DNA from: JAKFVC01 sp040386595
GTDB lineage: Bacteria; Planctomycetota; Planctomycetia; Planctomycetales; Planctomycetaceae
Assembly (NCBI GenBank): GCA_040386595.1
Contig: JAZKFE010000078.1
Location: 1 to 64,000, forward strand
Length of the DNA stretch: 64,000 bases
Direction: 5' to 3'
The position numbers were made by a program, and so were the translations under genes. Of this stretch, positions 44,882 through 53,873 are shown piece by piece. Below the pieces are notes generated by a model. The model was not told where the DNA came from, made no database searches, and saw only the letters and a list, made by a program, of their open reading frames with translations. Position 1 is the stretch's first letter, and every line of letters starts with the position of its first letter.

Positions 44882-46160
44882 GGACGAGGAATTGCTGGCG
44901 ACCCTCCTTGTCGAGTGGGAAGAGCTGCGCGAGTGCGGACAGGATACTCCCCTCGCTGAGTTGTGCTGCGATCATCCGCATCTGTTGGACGAGCTGGCAC
45001 GACGGATTCACATTCTGAATGTCACATCGTGGATGGACAAACCGGTTGCAGAGGCGGGAGACGATGTGGAAGCTCCGGCGTCGACCTGGGGCATGCCACG
45101 TACGTTGATTGGTCGGTATCGTCTGGATGATCTCGTCGCGGTCGGGGGCTTTGCCCATGTTTGGCGCGGTTACGATTTGGAATTGCAGCGGACCGTGGCG
45201 ATTAAGGTTCCGAAGCCGAATCGCCTGGAATCGCCTGAATCGTTTCTCGCCGAAGCCCGCCGGGTGGCTCGGTTAAAGCATCCGGGGATTGTGCCGGTGC
45301 ACGATGTGGGGCGGGAAGGTGAATCGTGCTTTATCGTGTCTGAGTTCGTGGAAGGTGGCAGCCTGGAAGATCATCTTTCTCGCAATCCACCGACGCAGAA
45401 CCAGGCGATACGTTGGGTGGCCGAGATTGCAGATGCCCTGGAATATGCGCACCTGCATGGCGTGATTCATCGTGATATCAAACCGGCGAACATCCTGATC
45501 GACCACCACAACCGAGCTTTGCTGGCCGACTTTGGAATTGCCCAAACGTCCACTTTGGCGAGTCGCGAGTCGCTGTCGTTGGGGACGTTGCGGTATATGT
45601 CTCCGGAGCAGTTGGAAGGAAAAGTCGTTGATCCGCGATCAGACATCTTTAGTCTGGGGGTCGTGCTATATGAAACGTTCACTGGAAAGCTGCCGTACTC
45701 ATCGTCCGAGCCCAATGTCTTGCGGCGTGAAATTGCGGATGGGGTGATTGTCGGGACGGGCGATCTTCCGCCGGAATTAAAGACGATTTGCGATAAAGCC
45801 TTGGCTCACGGGCCGCATCGACGGCATGTGTCGGCTGCGCAGTTAGGAGCAGAACTACTGCGTTATCTGGATGTTTCTGCGGCTTCGACAAAGCCTTTGA
45901 TGGGCTGGAAAGTCTGGGGCACTATCGCCTTGGCCTCGGCGGCGATTCTCTGTTGGGCCATACCGCAAACGGCCCTTTTTAATCAGCCTCTGAATCAAGC
46001 CGTTCGTCCGCAGGAAGCCAAAAATGAAAAGGCTTTATATTGGTTGAACACCGATTCAAAAACGCGACATAACGAAGGTTGCGAGCATTTTCAGAAGACT
46101 AAGTCCGGACGTTTGTGTGGGCCAGACGAAGGCAAGCCTTGCCGCGTCTGTGGAGGTTGA
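44871..46160 (+). CDS. Transmembrane Ser/Thr protein kinase with C-terminal cysteine-rich tail
   Basis: 429 residues; the GTG at 44871 follows GAGGG by 7 bases. The Hanks-type kinase domain (about 82-340) has a Gly-loop GGFAH, Lys112 in AIKVPKP, HRD at 200-202 in IHRDIKPANILI, DFG at 220-222 and RYMSPEQLEG. One membrane segment (about 347-365, WGTIALASAAILCWAIP) follows. The exterior tail, about 60 residues, ends in a cysteine motif: YWLNTDSKTRHNEGCEHF, then RLCGPDEGKPCRVCGG, with four cysteines spaced like a small zinc or disulfide knot. It overlaps the sigma factor gene and should sense the periplasm and act on it or on others. Confidence 0.92.
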   Translation: MIDKDEELLATLLVEWEELRECGQDTPLAELCCDHPHLLDELARRIHILNVTSWMDKPVAEAGDDVEAPASTWGMPRTLIGRYRLDDLVAVGGFAHVWRGYDLELQRTVAIKVPKPNRLESPESFLAEARRVARLKHPGIVPVHDVGREGESCFIVSEFVEGGSLEDHLSRNPPTQNQAIRWVAEIADALEYAHLHGVIHRDIKPANILIDHHNRALLADFGIAQTSTLASRESLSLGTLRYMSPEQLEGKVVDPRSDIFSLGVVLYETFTGKLPYSSSEPNVLRREIADGVIVGTGDLPPELKTICDKALAHGPHRRHVSAAQLGAELLRYLDVSAASTKPLMGWKVWGTIALASAAILCWAIPQTALFNQPLNQAVRPQEAKNEKALYWLNTDSKTRHNEGCEHFQKTKSGRLCGPDEGKPCRVCGG

Positions 46161-46269
46161 TTTCTGCGTGAGATTCGGGCTATTTATTCAAATAGACGAG
46201 AATGAGTATCGCACCTGGCTCGTGACGCCGGCGAGTTTAGTCGCTTAAGCCACGGCACTTGTTTAAGGC

Positions 46270-46322
46270 GCGATGTGTGAGCGCCACGCCGCTCACAAAG
46301 TGAGTGTCATTTCGCCGGTGCT
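46270..46322. repeat. GTGAGCGG-family palindrome, second copy
   Basis: TGTGAGCG and CGCTCACA face each other around CCACGC near 46275-46297, and the following CTCACAAAGTGAGTGTCATT is the inverse of the motif at 6130-6158 with few mismatches. It lies in the 219-base gap between the kinase and the convergent permease gene; nothing else is seen there. Confidence 0.6.
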
Positions 46323-46379
46323 CGCGGATCCTGTTTGGCGTCGCGAAGAAGTCTATTCGAAAAGTGATGTTTTAAACGT

Positions 46380-47911
46380 TCACTCATGTCGCAAGGCCCT
46401 GACGGGATCGATGCGCGCCGCCCGGCGTGCGGGAGAGACTGCGGCGAGTGTTGTGACGAGAACGGCGAATGTGAGGACGGTCATTGCTAACCACGGCGGA
46501 AAGACGAAGATCGACTGATCCAGGTTAATTTTGAGATCGTTGGTTACCAGGCTGCGGATGTAGGCATCACCGGGGAAGGATGCTCCCCAGGCGGCTAGTA
46601 ATCCCAGCCCGCCCCCTAGCAAGCCAATGAGTGCGCCTTCGACGAGAAACAGAAATTGTAGCGTTCCGTTTCCCGCGCCAACCGATTTCATAATGCCAAT
46701 TTCTCGCGTTCGTTCGAGGACGCTCATTAACATCGTGTTGGCAATGCCCAGGGCGGCGACCAGCAAGGCGATTGCCGCAATGCAGGTCATGCCCCCAAAA
46801 ATTAGCAAATACATGAGACGTTCACGCTCAATATGTTCGAGCGGCGCGTAGGCGTTAAGTCCGAGATCGTTGATGGCTTTAACGACATCTTTCGAGTGTT
46901 GTGGGCTGTCCACAAACACCACGGCATGTTCCAGGCCGACCGTGTTTCCTTTGAAAAGTTTTTGCATGAGGTCGATGGCAGTCTGATACGGAAGAGTGAC
47001 TGGGGAATCGGAATTCAACCATTGAAATGCACGTCTATTAGCTTCTTCCATCTCTTCAGGCGTACCATCTCTCTGAACGCCTGCGATCGTGTATTCCCGA
47101 TAAATTGGTTCCGGTAACACTGACGTCTCATTGCTTAACGCATTTTTGAGAATGAGTAGTTCCGAAGTCGTGAGTCCCAGGCTCGGGACTGTTGCCGGAA
47201 GGCGTGCTCTAATTTTAGCGAGCAAGGCACTCTCGTCCCGTGTCAATTCGGCGCGGTCGGCCTTGATGAGATCCACCGTAATGCCCCCTTCATTCCGAGT
47301 TGGCCGAAACTCGATTCGGAGTTTACGGCCAACGGCGGCATTCAGGTCGGCGTCGTTTGTGAGTCCGAGTTGATATAACAAGTGTTCTTTAACGACAACG
47401 GATGGTTNNNNNNNNNNTCGTGTGCGGACTGAAAAAAACGCCCGGCGACAATTCGGCGCTGGCCATCGAGACTGTCGTGGCGCGAAGAGGCCATGTGAAC
47501 AGATTGTGAACGGCTGCCGAGAATCGCAAAACCGTGGCCATGAACTACGGGAATTACGAGCTTGACATGTGGTATGGTCGCGAGCTCTTTGATCCTTTCT
47601 GGGGTGAGCTCGACTGGTTCTCTACGAGCACCAGGATTTTGCTGTCCGATGGCCACACGCAGGCGTTGTTTTCGCTCGGCGGACATGTCACCCGGCACTT
47701 CGATTTTCTGGTCAGTCTCGGCATCTTTGGCGGCTTTCCACCCTTGGTTGACGTGGATTTGTCGATCCATGTCGTTGCGTTGTGCGATCCGGTCGATCGT
47801 GCTTTGGACACCCTGGCCAATCGACAAACTTGCCGCGAGCACGAACGAGCCAAACACCACACCTAATGTCGTCAGCACCGTCCGCATTTTTTGCTGCCAG
47901 AGTGCCGCCAC
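46380..47911 (-). CDS. ABC transporter permease, MacB/FtsX-type, split by a sequence gap
   Basis: One gene broken by ten Ns at 47408-47417. It starts at a GTG (47911) after GAG. The N-terminus has MRTVLTTLGVVFGSFVLAASLSI, the usual first membrane segment, followed by a periplasmic domain. After the gap PSVVVKEHLLYQLGL continues. The C-terminal part has LMYLLIFGGMTCIAAIALLV, RTREIGIMKSVGAGNGTLQF and ARRAARIDPVRALRHE, the FtsX/MacB ending. Sharing one A across the gap gives SAHEPSVVVKEH in one frame of about 507 residues. The ATPase gene lies just upstream. No MacA-like partner is encoded beside it. Confidence 0.87.
47408..47417. other. Assembly gap (10 N) inside the MacB-type permease gene
   Basis: A direct join gives a stop within a few codons, but overlapping the flanks by one base keeps the frame open, so the ten Ns are a placeholder. 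Confidence 0.92.
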
Positions 47912-48048
47912 GGCAGACTCATGAGATCGAGAAACCGCATTGACCAGAGCTTTCTATATCGTGCACGATCAATCAGGAGTCAGATTGATCGTGGGAGTCA
48001 TTCGGGAGAACGTCTCACGCTTGGTGCGTCAAGAAAAGTGGTTCGAGT

Positions 48049-48813
48049 TCAGGCCAGAATTTGACCATCTTTCAAGCGGATGATGCGATTGGTGCAAGTT
48101 GCGGCCAGCTCTTCGTCGTGCGTGACGAGAATAAAGGTGGCCTGGTGGTTTCGGACGTGTTGCATGATCAGGTCGATGACCTCGCGTGCGTTCGTACTAT
48201 CCAGGTTCCCCGTGGGTTCATCGGCCAGAATGATTTGGGGATGATTGACCAGGGACCGTGCCACTGCGACGCGTTGATTCTCGCCGCCGCTCAGCTGTGC
48301 CGGTCGGTGTTGCAGGCGGTGGCCGAGCCCCACAGCTTCCAGGGCGGCTCGCGCTTCATCCCGGCGTTGCCGCGGTGGGACGCCGCTAAAGATCATCGGT
48401 AGCTCGACATTTTGCAGTGCGGTCCGCGATGGAATTAGGTTGAACGACTGGAAGATCATCCCCACTGTGGTGGAGCGGAATCGCGCCAGCTGCCTTCCCG
48501 ATAACCGCTGCAAATCGTGGCCAGCGACATGTAGCGCACCCGACGTCGGGTGGTCTAAACCTCCTAAAAGATTGAGTAACGTGGACTTGCCCGAGCCTGA
48601 CTTTCCAAGTAGTGCGACACATTCACCGCGCTGAATCTGCAGAGAAACGCCACGTAATGCGGTTACGGGTGATTTCGATGTTCCGAAAGACCTTGTGAGT
48701 AACTCGGCGCTAGCGGCGAGCTGAGTTTTCTTTGACAACTCCGGCGGGGAGATGAGCACAGCTGGGGAACTCCGGCGAGCGGCATTTGACAGGATTATTT
48801 TAGACAAAATCAC
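48049..48813 (-). CDS. ABC transporter ATP-binding protein, LolD/MacB-type
   Basis: 254 residues, the usual size. Walker A GKSGSGKST, Q-loop in GMIFQSFNLIPSRTALQNVELPM, signature LSGGENQRVAVARSL, Walker B IILADEPTGNLDS and H-loop FILVTHDEELA are all present; these match the LolD/MacB group closely. A GTG at 48813 opens it, but the first 40 residues (NAARRSSPAVLISPPELSKK) are poorly conserved and there is no ribosome binding site, so the N-terminus is uncertain. It precedes its permease by 137 bases on the same strand. Substrate unknown; lipoprotein release or export of an envelope component is possible. Confidence 0.93.
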   Translation of the reverse strand: MILSKIILSNAARRSSPAVLISPPELSKKTQLAASAELLTRSFGTSKSPVTALRGVSLQIQRGECVALLGKSGSGKSTLLNLLGGLDHPTSGALHVAGHDLQRLSGRQLARFRSTTVGMIFQSFNLIPSRTALQNVELPMIFSGVPPRQRRDEARAALEAVGLGHRLQHRPAQLSGGENQRVAVARSLVNHPQIILADEPTGNLDSTNAREVIDLIMQHVRNHQATFILVTHDEELAATCTNRIIRLKDGQILA

Positions 48814-48968
48814 TATAGCAACTCGGTCGGCGTCCGCAAATTAAATTCGAATCGAAGTTTTGGCAGCACTAGAACATGTTCGGATTGCCAATTGCTGGCA
48901 CGTGCCATCTCGAAACGCGAGTTTTGAAGTTGTCTATTTTCACGGGGACCAGAAGGAACATCGGAATT

Positions 48969-49059
48969 ATCTCTCGCAAAGCCGCGAAGGCGCCAAGATG
49001 AAGAAAGTGTTGTTCTGTTGAGTTCCAAGATCTTGCGCCTTGGCGCCTTTGCGTGAGAT
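48969..49059. repeat. Imperfect inverted repeat (GCAAAG/GCGCCAAG type)
   Basis: CTCTCGCAAAGCCGCGAAGG with GCGCCAAGAT (about 48969-48999) is mirrored by ATCTTGCGCCTTGGCG with CCTTTGCGTGAGAT (49030-49059), around a 30-base loop. It resembles a palindrome of dispersed type. The rest of 48814-49267 has no gene. Confidence 0.6.
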
Positions 49060-49267
49060 CTTCCGCAATTGGGGCTCGATTTGTGGCGAATCACTGGCGG
49101 AGAAACGACAATGAAGCCTGCCGGAGAATCGCGAGACTGCAAAGCGTTAGCGTTTTGGGCATGGATGGGCAATCTGATTTCCGTCGGTCCAGTCGAGTGG
49201 ACGTACAAGAGAAAACAGGGTACATATGACGCGTGTTGTTAGGTTACGTTCACGGCACTTAGGAGTC

Positions 49268-50227
49268 ATGGCGATGAGACGATATGGAGTATCAGTACTG
49301 CTGTTGCTATTTGCCATAAACGTTGTACAGGGAGAAGACTCAAACGTCGTCGATTTGGGGAAGATTGATCGCAAGATTGTGAACGAGCCAAAGTATAAGA
49401 ACGAGCCTCATTATGCGCTAATTGTGCTCGGGCTGCAGGCGCAGCATCGGTCGTGGTTGGTTATGGATGGTGACGAAGTTTTGTATATCGACCGGAATGG
49501 AAATGGAGACCTGACCGATCCTGAAGATCGGATTGAGTGCGATAAGGCTGCGAGCGCAGGAAAGGTTGTCTCGACGGATAACACATATTTGCGAATGGAT
49601 ACCTTTACGATTGGAACCATCGCCGGTGCCAAGTTGAAATTTATGTACTGGGTACGCAATAAGAGTGCGATGCCGAAGGATGAGTTAACTCGAAAGTACT
49701 TGCGTGAGCGTGAAATGAATAATTGGGAGAATGGAACCCTGTGGCGGATTGCGGAGGACGCGGGGCAGGCACAGAATCCGATTCTATTAGCAGCGACTCC
49801 TGCTGCCGCTCAGATTTCGCATCTCGATGGCCCGTTAACTTTTTGTTTGAAATGGAAGGAACGTCAACGACTGCAAGCATGGCCGAAGGTGACAGTGTTC
49901 GATATTAATATTGGCACGTTTGCGTTTCCTGCGCAAAACTATTCGCATAAGGTGTTCTCACCGCTGACCGAGCACGAATTTCCCCGCGATATCCATCCGT
50001 TGGCCGTCTTTCAGTTTCCGCCGGTCAAGCCAGGCGATCCGCCTATCATTCAAGAGATCGAGCTCAATGAACGCTGCTGTGGTGATACTGCCTACATGCG
50101 GTTTACCGTGCCAGAGAAAGTCGGACCCGGCAAGGTAAAGGTCACGCTGACATATCCTGGATGGAGGGTTCGCGACGTTCAGCCAGCAACATTCGAGATC
50201 CTCATCGAACCAGAAGTTGAGAGCTAG
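49268..50227 (+). CDS. Secreted protein with an EF-hand-like loop, unknown function
   Basis: Family not recognised; 319 residues from the ATG at 49268, which follows TTAGGAG. A signal peptide is present (YGVSVLLLLFAINVVQGED). A loop DRNGNGDLTDPED (about 80-92) has the spacing of a calcium-binding EF-hand loop (D-x-N-x-D-x-T). The rest is strand-rich, with a C-terminal Ig-like part (GPGKVKVTLTYPGWRVRDV) that would suit a beta-sandwich. It stands 45 bases from no other gene on its strand but converges with none; the next gene is the isochorismatase-like gene. The calcium role is inference. Confidence 0.7.
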   Translation: MAMRRYGVSVLLLLFAINVVQGEDSNVVDLGKIDRKIVNEPKYKNEPHYALIVLGLQAQHRSWLVMDGDEVLYIDRNGNGDLTDPEDRIECDKAASAGKVVSTDNTYLRMDTFTIGTIAGAKLKFMYWVRNKSAMPKDELTRKYLREREMNNWENGTLWRIAEDAGQAQNPILLAATPAAAQISHLDGPLTFCLKWKERQRLQAWPKVTVFDINIGTFAFPAQNYSHKVFSPLTEHEFPRDIHPLAVFQFPPVKPGDPPIIQEIELNERCCGDTAYMRFTVPEKVGPGKVKVTLTYPGWRVRDVQPATFEILIEPEVES

Positions 50228-50424
50228 ATTGACGAGGCCTCTACGTGCGGACGTTTTATCACGGCTCCTCGGCCTGCTATCGAAGAGTCCCCTGCTCTGC
50301 GATAGCTTTTGACTCCCTCCGGTTTGCTAGGTATGGTGAGTTTGGAACGAGATCTATTGCGGGTGTCGATTGTCGAACTCTCGTGGCTTTCTCGAAAACT
50401 CTGCCGATTGTGAAGGATTCGCCA

Positions 50425-50988
50425 ATGCCCCAGCGCGCGTTAGTTGTGATTGATATTCAGAATGACTATTTCCCGGGTGGAAAATGGACGTTGAGCGGAA
50501 TCGATGCGGCTGCGGACAATGCGGCTCGATTGCTGGCCGCCGCACGCCAGTCGGGCGACTTGGTGGTTCATGTTCGTCATGAATTTCCCACGAGCGACGC
50601 ACCCTTCTTTGCTCCGGGATCGGTCGGAGCACAGATCCATCCCAAAGTGCAGAATCTCGGCGATGAGCCTGTCGTGCTCAAGCACCAGATCAATTCATTT
50701 CGTGACACGGACTTGAAGGAGATTCTGGACCGGAACGGGATTCAAGAAGTCGTCATCTGCGGTGCGATGAGTCACATGTGCGTGGATGCCGCGACACGGG
50801 CGTCGAATGATTTTGGCTATCAATGCACCGTCGTGCATGATGCCTGTGCCTCGCGTGACTTGGAATTTAATGGAGTCACAGTCCCGGCCGAGTATGCTCA
50901 TGCGGCCTTTATGTCGGCGTTGAAATTTGGCTATGCCGCTTCGGTCTCTACCGATGAATTTCTGGCCGCGAATTCGCCGGCGTTGTAG
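50425..50988 (+). CDS. Isochorismatase-family cysteine hydrolase
   Basis: 187 residues from the ATG at 50425 (AAGGA upstream). The family triad is visible: Asp in ALVVIDIQNDYF, Lys in VVLKHQINSF and Cys in ICGAMSHMCVDAATRAS. Length and the C-terminal strand/helix fit. The reaction in this family is hydrolysis of an amide or vinyl ether (for example nicotinamide or isochorismate); the substrate cannot be told. An in-frame upstream extension to 50245 has no domain character. Cytoplasmic. Confidence 0.91.
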   Translation: MPQRALVVIDIQNDYFPGGKWTLSGIDAAADNAARLLAAARQSGDLVVHVRHEFPTSDAPFFAPGSVGAQIHPKVQNLGDEPVVLKHQINSFRDTDLKEILDRNGIQEVVICGAMSHMCVDAATRASNDFGYQCTVVHDACASRDLEFNGVTVPAEYAHAAFMSALKFGYAASVSTDEFLAANSPAL

Positions 50989-51089
50989 GTGATCGGTTCG
51001 ATCTGGATAGCTCGCTCTGGTCTTTGTCCATACAGAAGAAGTTGAACCACGGAAACACGGATTTTTTGAAAGTTATTAAGAAGAGTTTT

Positions 51090-51579
51090 TTAAGGGGAAC
51101 TAGTCCGANNNNNNNNNNCTAGTCCGAGTTGAGCCGGGTTGGCTGTGGGCGCTGTTGGCGGCGAGGCTGAATTGCATAAGTATGAATAGCAGGCAGAGCC
51201 CCGCGACTCGGGGGACCCAGAATAAACTTTCGACCTGCAGCTGATCGCGAACAAACATCGGTCGACAGGTTAACTCCAAAACGACCGCGGCTATGCTGGT
51301 TGCCACGAGTGCCCCGGTGACGACGATCGAAAACGTTTGTCGGCTCTGTACTGGTCGACGGGAAAACCAGTGCCAGATTAAGAAGTCGATGGCTAACACG
51401 GCGACGAGACTTCCGGCGATGACCAAGGAGAGGCGGACTGCGGATGGGGTGTTTTGTACGGCGTACAAAAGAGAGAGCATCCAAGCGGCGCTGCCGGCTG
51501 CCGAGCCGATGAATCCCCAGCGATAGCCTGTTACGGGGTGAGGTGCGTGCTGGCTTGCATCCAGACTTTCGGAAATCAT
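51090..51579 (-). CDS. Small four-segment membrane protein, 3' end across a gap
   Basis: Family not recognised. The N-terminus is hydrophilic (ESLDASQHAPHPVTGYRW), followed by about four membrane segments (GSAAGSAAWMLSLLYAV; LSLVIAGSLVAVLAIDFLIW; FSIVVTGALVATSIAAVVLE; VAGLCLLFILMQFSLA). The ten Ns at 51109-51118 fall near its end. The 9-base string CTAGTCCGA stands on both sides; joining on one copy gives the end STRTSSP and a stop at 51090-51092. If so it is about 157 residues. It has no partner on its strand. Confidence 0.6.
51109..51118. other. Assembly gap (10 N) with a 9-base flank overlap
   Basis: CTAGTCCGA ends the left flank and starts the right flank. This is the clearest sign that the contigs actually overlap and that the Ns replace a join. 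Confidence 0.95.
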
Positions 51580-52078
51580 GGCGACAATCCGATTGAGGTG
51601 GTTAATGCCGACTTCTCTGAGGCTGTTTCTGTCGTTGCCTCAGACGACGTTCAAATTTCAGTATATCTTGGAATTCGAAATCGAAACACTGCTGGCCACT
51701 GAAATGCTGTCGCGGAACTGAAGCAGCTGAATTTGTGGAAGAGTGGCTATCGAGGAAACGGAGTTTGTCGGGTTGTCGTTATTGTCTCGTCTGCGGGAGA
51801 TTGAGGCTGTAGGTTTGGAGACACCTATTTTTTATACAAGATCCAGGATGGGCTTAGAATCGCCTTCTGGCCGGTCGTTGAATATACTGGAGTGTGGAAT
51901 TCGGGAGGCGGGACTCGTGCGTAGTTGGTTGAAGCCGTTGGTGACTGTTTGCATGCGATGATGTTTGTGAGGCGATAGCGCCGGATGCATCGTTTTGCAG
52001 AAATCGGAGTGGCTTGAACTTTGGATGACACCTAAAGAGTCCTGGCCATTGTTTCGAGCCCTTTCAGGATCGCCAATA
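51580..52078. other. Intergenic region without a convincing gene
   Basis: About 500 bases, rather AT-rich between 51600 and 51850. A minus-strand open frame (51832-52299) overlaps the cytochrome gene start and lacks a domain. No repeat was seen. Confidence 0.45.
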
Positions 52079-52873
52079 ATGATAAAGATCAGGCTTTCGC
52101 TTGCCGTTTGTGGACTGCTCGCCGTGTTTTCGGGTTTGACGTGGAGTGGGCAGGCGGAAGATGTCGGCCCACTGGCCGTGCCGGCCGAGATTCCTGCAGG
52201 CCCGCTGGGGGACACGATTCGGCTGGGCCGAGACCTTGTCGAAAATACGGTCCAGCATCCGTTGACCAAACCGTATGTCGGCAGCGCACTGACTTGCACG
52301 GCGTGTCATCTGAAGAACGGGACTGATCCCAAGGCGGCGACATTCATTGGTGTGGCGACCGCATATCCGGCATGGTCACCGCGTGAGCAACGTGTGATCA
52401 CCCTGGAAGATCGCGTTCTGAATTGCTTCATGCGGAGTTGCAATGGGATCCGGCCGGCATCGGGAAGTGATGTCTCGGTGGCGATTGCGGCTTACATTAC
52501 CTGGTTGTCGACGGGCCAGCCGGTTCGCATGAATGGAGATCGGCCTCTTGGACCGCATGCCTTGCAGCAATTGAAGTTGGATGAAGCCAAAGCTGATCTG
52601 CAGCGTGGAGGGACGCTGTATGCCGAACGCTGCGAGAGTTGTCACGCGAAGGATGGACAAGGCGTCAAGAAGAATCCACCCGTCTGGGGCGGCCGGTCAT
52701 TCAACGAGGGGGCCGGGTTGGCAAACAATGTTCAATTGGCTTCGTGGCTTAAGGTCTCGATGCCCCTGGATGACGCCGACCTGACGGACGACGAGGCCTT
52801 GGATATCGCCGCTTTCGTTAACTCTCATGAGCGTCCGAAATTTCGCTTGGAAGACCATTTGCCGAAGAAATGA
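52079..52873 (+). CDS. Diheme cytochrome c, TsdA/SoxA-like
   Basis: 264 residues from the ATG at 52079, chosen for the signal peptide (SLAVCGLLAVFSGLTWSGQAED). Two heme sites: CTACH in the first domain and CESCH in the second. The first domain (DTIRLGRDLVENTVQHPLTK, then RVLNCFMRSCNGIRPA) resembles thiosulfate dehydrogenase TsdA/SoxA; the second (GGTLYAERCESCHAKDGQG, ending ADLTDDEALDIAAFVNS) is an ordinary class I cytochrome c. So the likely role is a periplasmic electron-transfer step, possibly on reduced sulfur compounds. This is family inference; no other sulfur-oxidation gene is in the window. Confidence 0.86.
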   Translation: MIKIRLSLAVCGLLAVFSGLTWSGQAEDVGPLAVPAEIPAGPLGDTIRLGRDLVENTVQHPLTKPYVGSALTCTACHLKNGTDPKAATFIGVATAYPAWSPREQRVITLEDRVLNCFMRSCNGIRPASGSDVSVAIAAYITWLSTGQPVRMNGDRPLGPHALQQLKLDEAKADLQRGGTLYAERCESCHAKDGQGVKKNPPVWGGRSFNEGAGLANNVQLASWLKVSMPLDDADLTDDEALDIAAFVNSHERPKFRLEDHLPKK

Positions 52874-52965
52874 GTGTTTTTCATCGCGGATGAATCAATC
52901 AGCGAGAATCTCCCCAAGGCATTAGTGACATTCAGGTTTTGAGTCGTTGTGGCAAGTAAATCAAG

Positions 52966-53114
52966 CCTAGGCGAGCCGTGCGGCGTAAGCCCTCGGATTC
53001 ATTTTCCGTAGCCTGGACCCTCTAAGTCGGGTTGTTTATTAAGGCGACGAAGAACCCGACTCGGAGAGTCTGGCTACATCAGAATCTCGGGGCTTACGCC
53101 GCCGGGCTCGCCCA
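52966..53114. repeat. Nested inverted repeat, GGCGAGCC/GGCTCGCC palindrome
   Basis: The outer arms are GGCGAGCCGTGCGGCGTAAG (from 52970) and CTTACGCCGCCGGGCTCGCC (ending about 53112). Inner arms GTAGCCTGGACCCTCTAAGT and, in reverse, ACTCGGAGAGTCTGGCTAC give a second stem. The loop is short (GTTTATTAAGGCGACG). It fills most of the 292-base gap between the cytochrome and facilitator genes and is a strong candidate for a mobile palindrome. Both genes converge here. Confidence 0.78.
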
Positions 53115-53165
53115 AGGTTGGTGGCGGTTCAATAGGTGGTTTGTGCCGCGGCTTGGATTTGGACG

Positions 53166-53873
53166 TTATGCAACCAGACGATAGGCGAGTGCCGCCAGGA
53201 TGCCGCCGGCAATGGGGCCGACGACGGGGATCCAGGAATAGCCCCAGTCGCTGTCGCGTTTGGCAGGGATCGGTAGCAGCGCGTGCATGATCCGCGGTCC
53301 CAGATCGCGGGCCGGGTTGATGGCGTAGCCGGTTGTTCCGCCCAGTGAGAGGCCGATGGCCAGCACCACCAAACCCACGGGTAACCCGTCTAGCGATCCC
53401 AATCCCCCTTGGGGGCTGGAAATGTGGAGTGCCGCATACACCAGTACGAACGTCCCGATGATTTCTGAAGTCAGATTCAAACTGATCGACCGGATGGCGG
53501 GACCGGTGCAGAAGACGGCGAGCTTGGCGTCACCATCGGTGGTGATGTCAAAGTGGGCCTTGTGCTGCAGCCAGACCAGGCTGGCACCAAGGCACGCTCC
53601 TAGCATTTGTGCCGCAATGTAGCCGGGTATCAGATGCCACCCAAACTTGCCGGCTACGGCCAGGCCGATGGAAACCGCTGGGTTGAGATGGGCTCCGCTC
53701 GCCGCCGCGGAGACTAGTACCCCGACGAACACGGCCATCGCCCAGCCTAAGCTGATCACGATCCAGCCGCTGCCATGACCTTTGGTGTTTTTCAGAACGA
53801 CATTGGCAACGACCCCGTCACCCAGCAAGATCAACAGTGCTGTACCAATAAGTTCCGCGACAAGTGCGTTCAT
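53166..53873 (-). CDS. glpF: Glycerol facilitator (MIP/aquaglyceroporin family)
   Basis: 235 residues from the ATG at 53873; an upstream extension to 53975 is hydrophilic and non-conserved. Six membrane segments and both NPA boxes are visible: AHLNPAVSIGLAV and YAINPARDLGPRIMHAL. The Asp after the second NPAR (RDLGPR) is typical of glycerol-conducting members. The end (PVVGPIAGGILAALAYRLV) is also typical. It should be in the inner membrane and pass glycerol or similar polyols. No glycerol kinase gene is adjacent, so coupling to glycerol use is inferred. It converges with the diheme cytochrome gene. Confidence 0.9.
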   Translation of the reverse strand: MNALVAELIGTALLILLGDGVVANVVLKNTKGHGSGWIVISLGWAMAVFVGVLVSAAASGAHLNPAVSIGLAVAGKFGWHLIPGYIAAQMLGACLGASLVWLQHKAHFDITTDGDAKLAVFCTGPAIRSISLNLTSEIIGTFVLVYAALHISSPQGGLGSLDGLPVGLVVLAIGLSLGGTTGYAINPARDLGPRIMHALLPIPAKRDSDWGYSWIPVVGPIAGGILAALAYRLVA

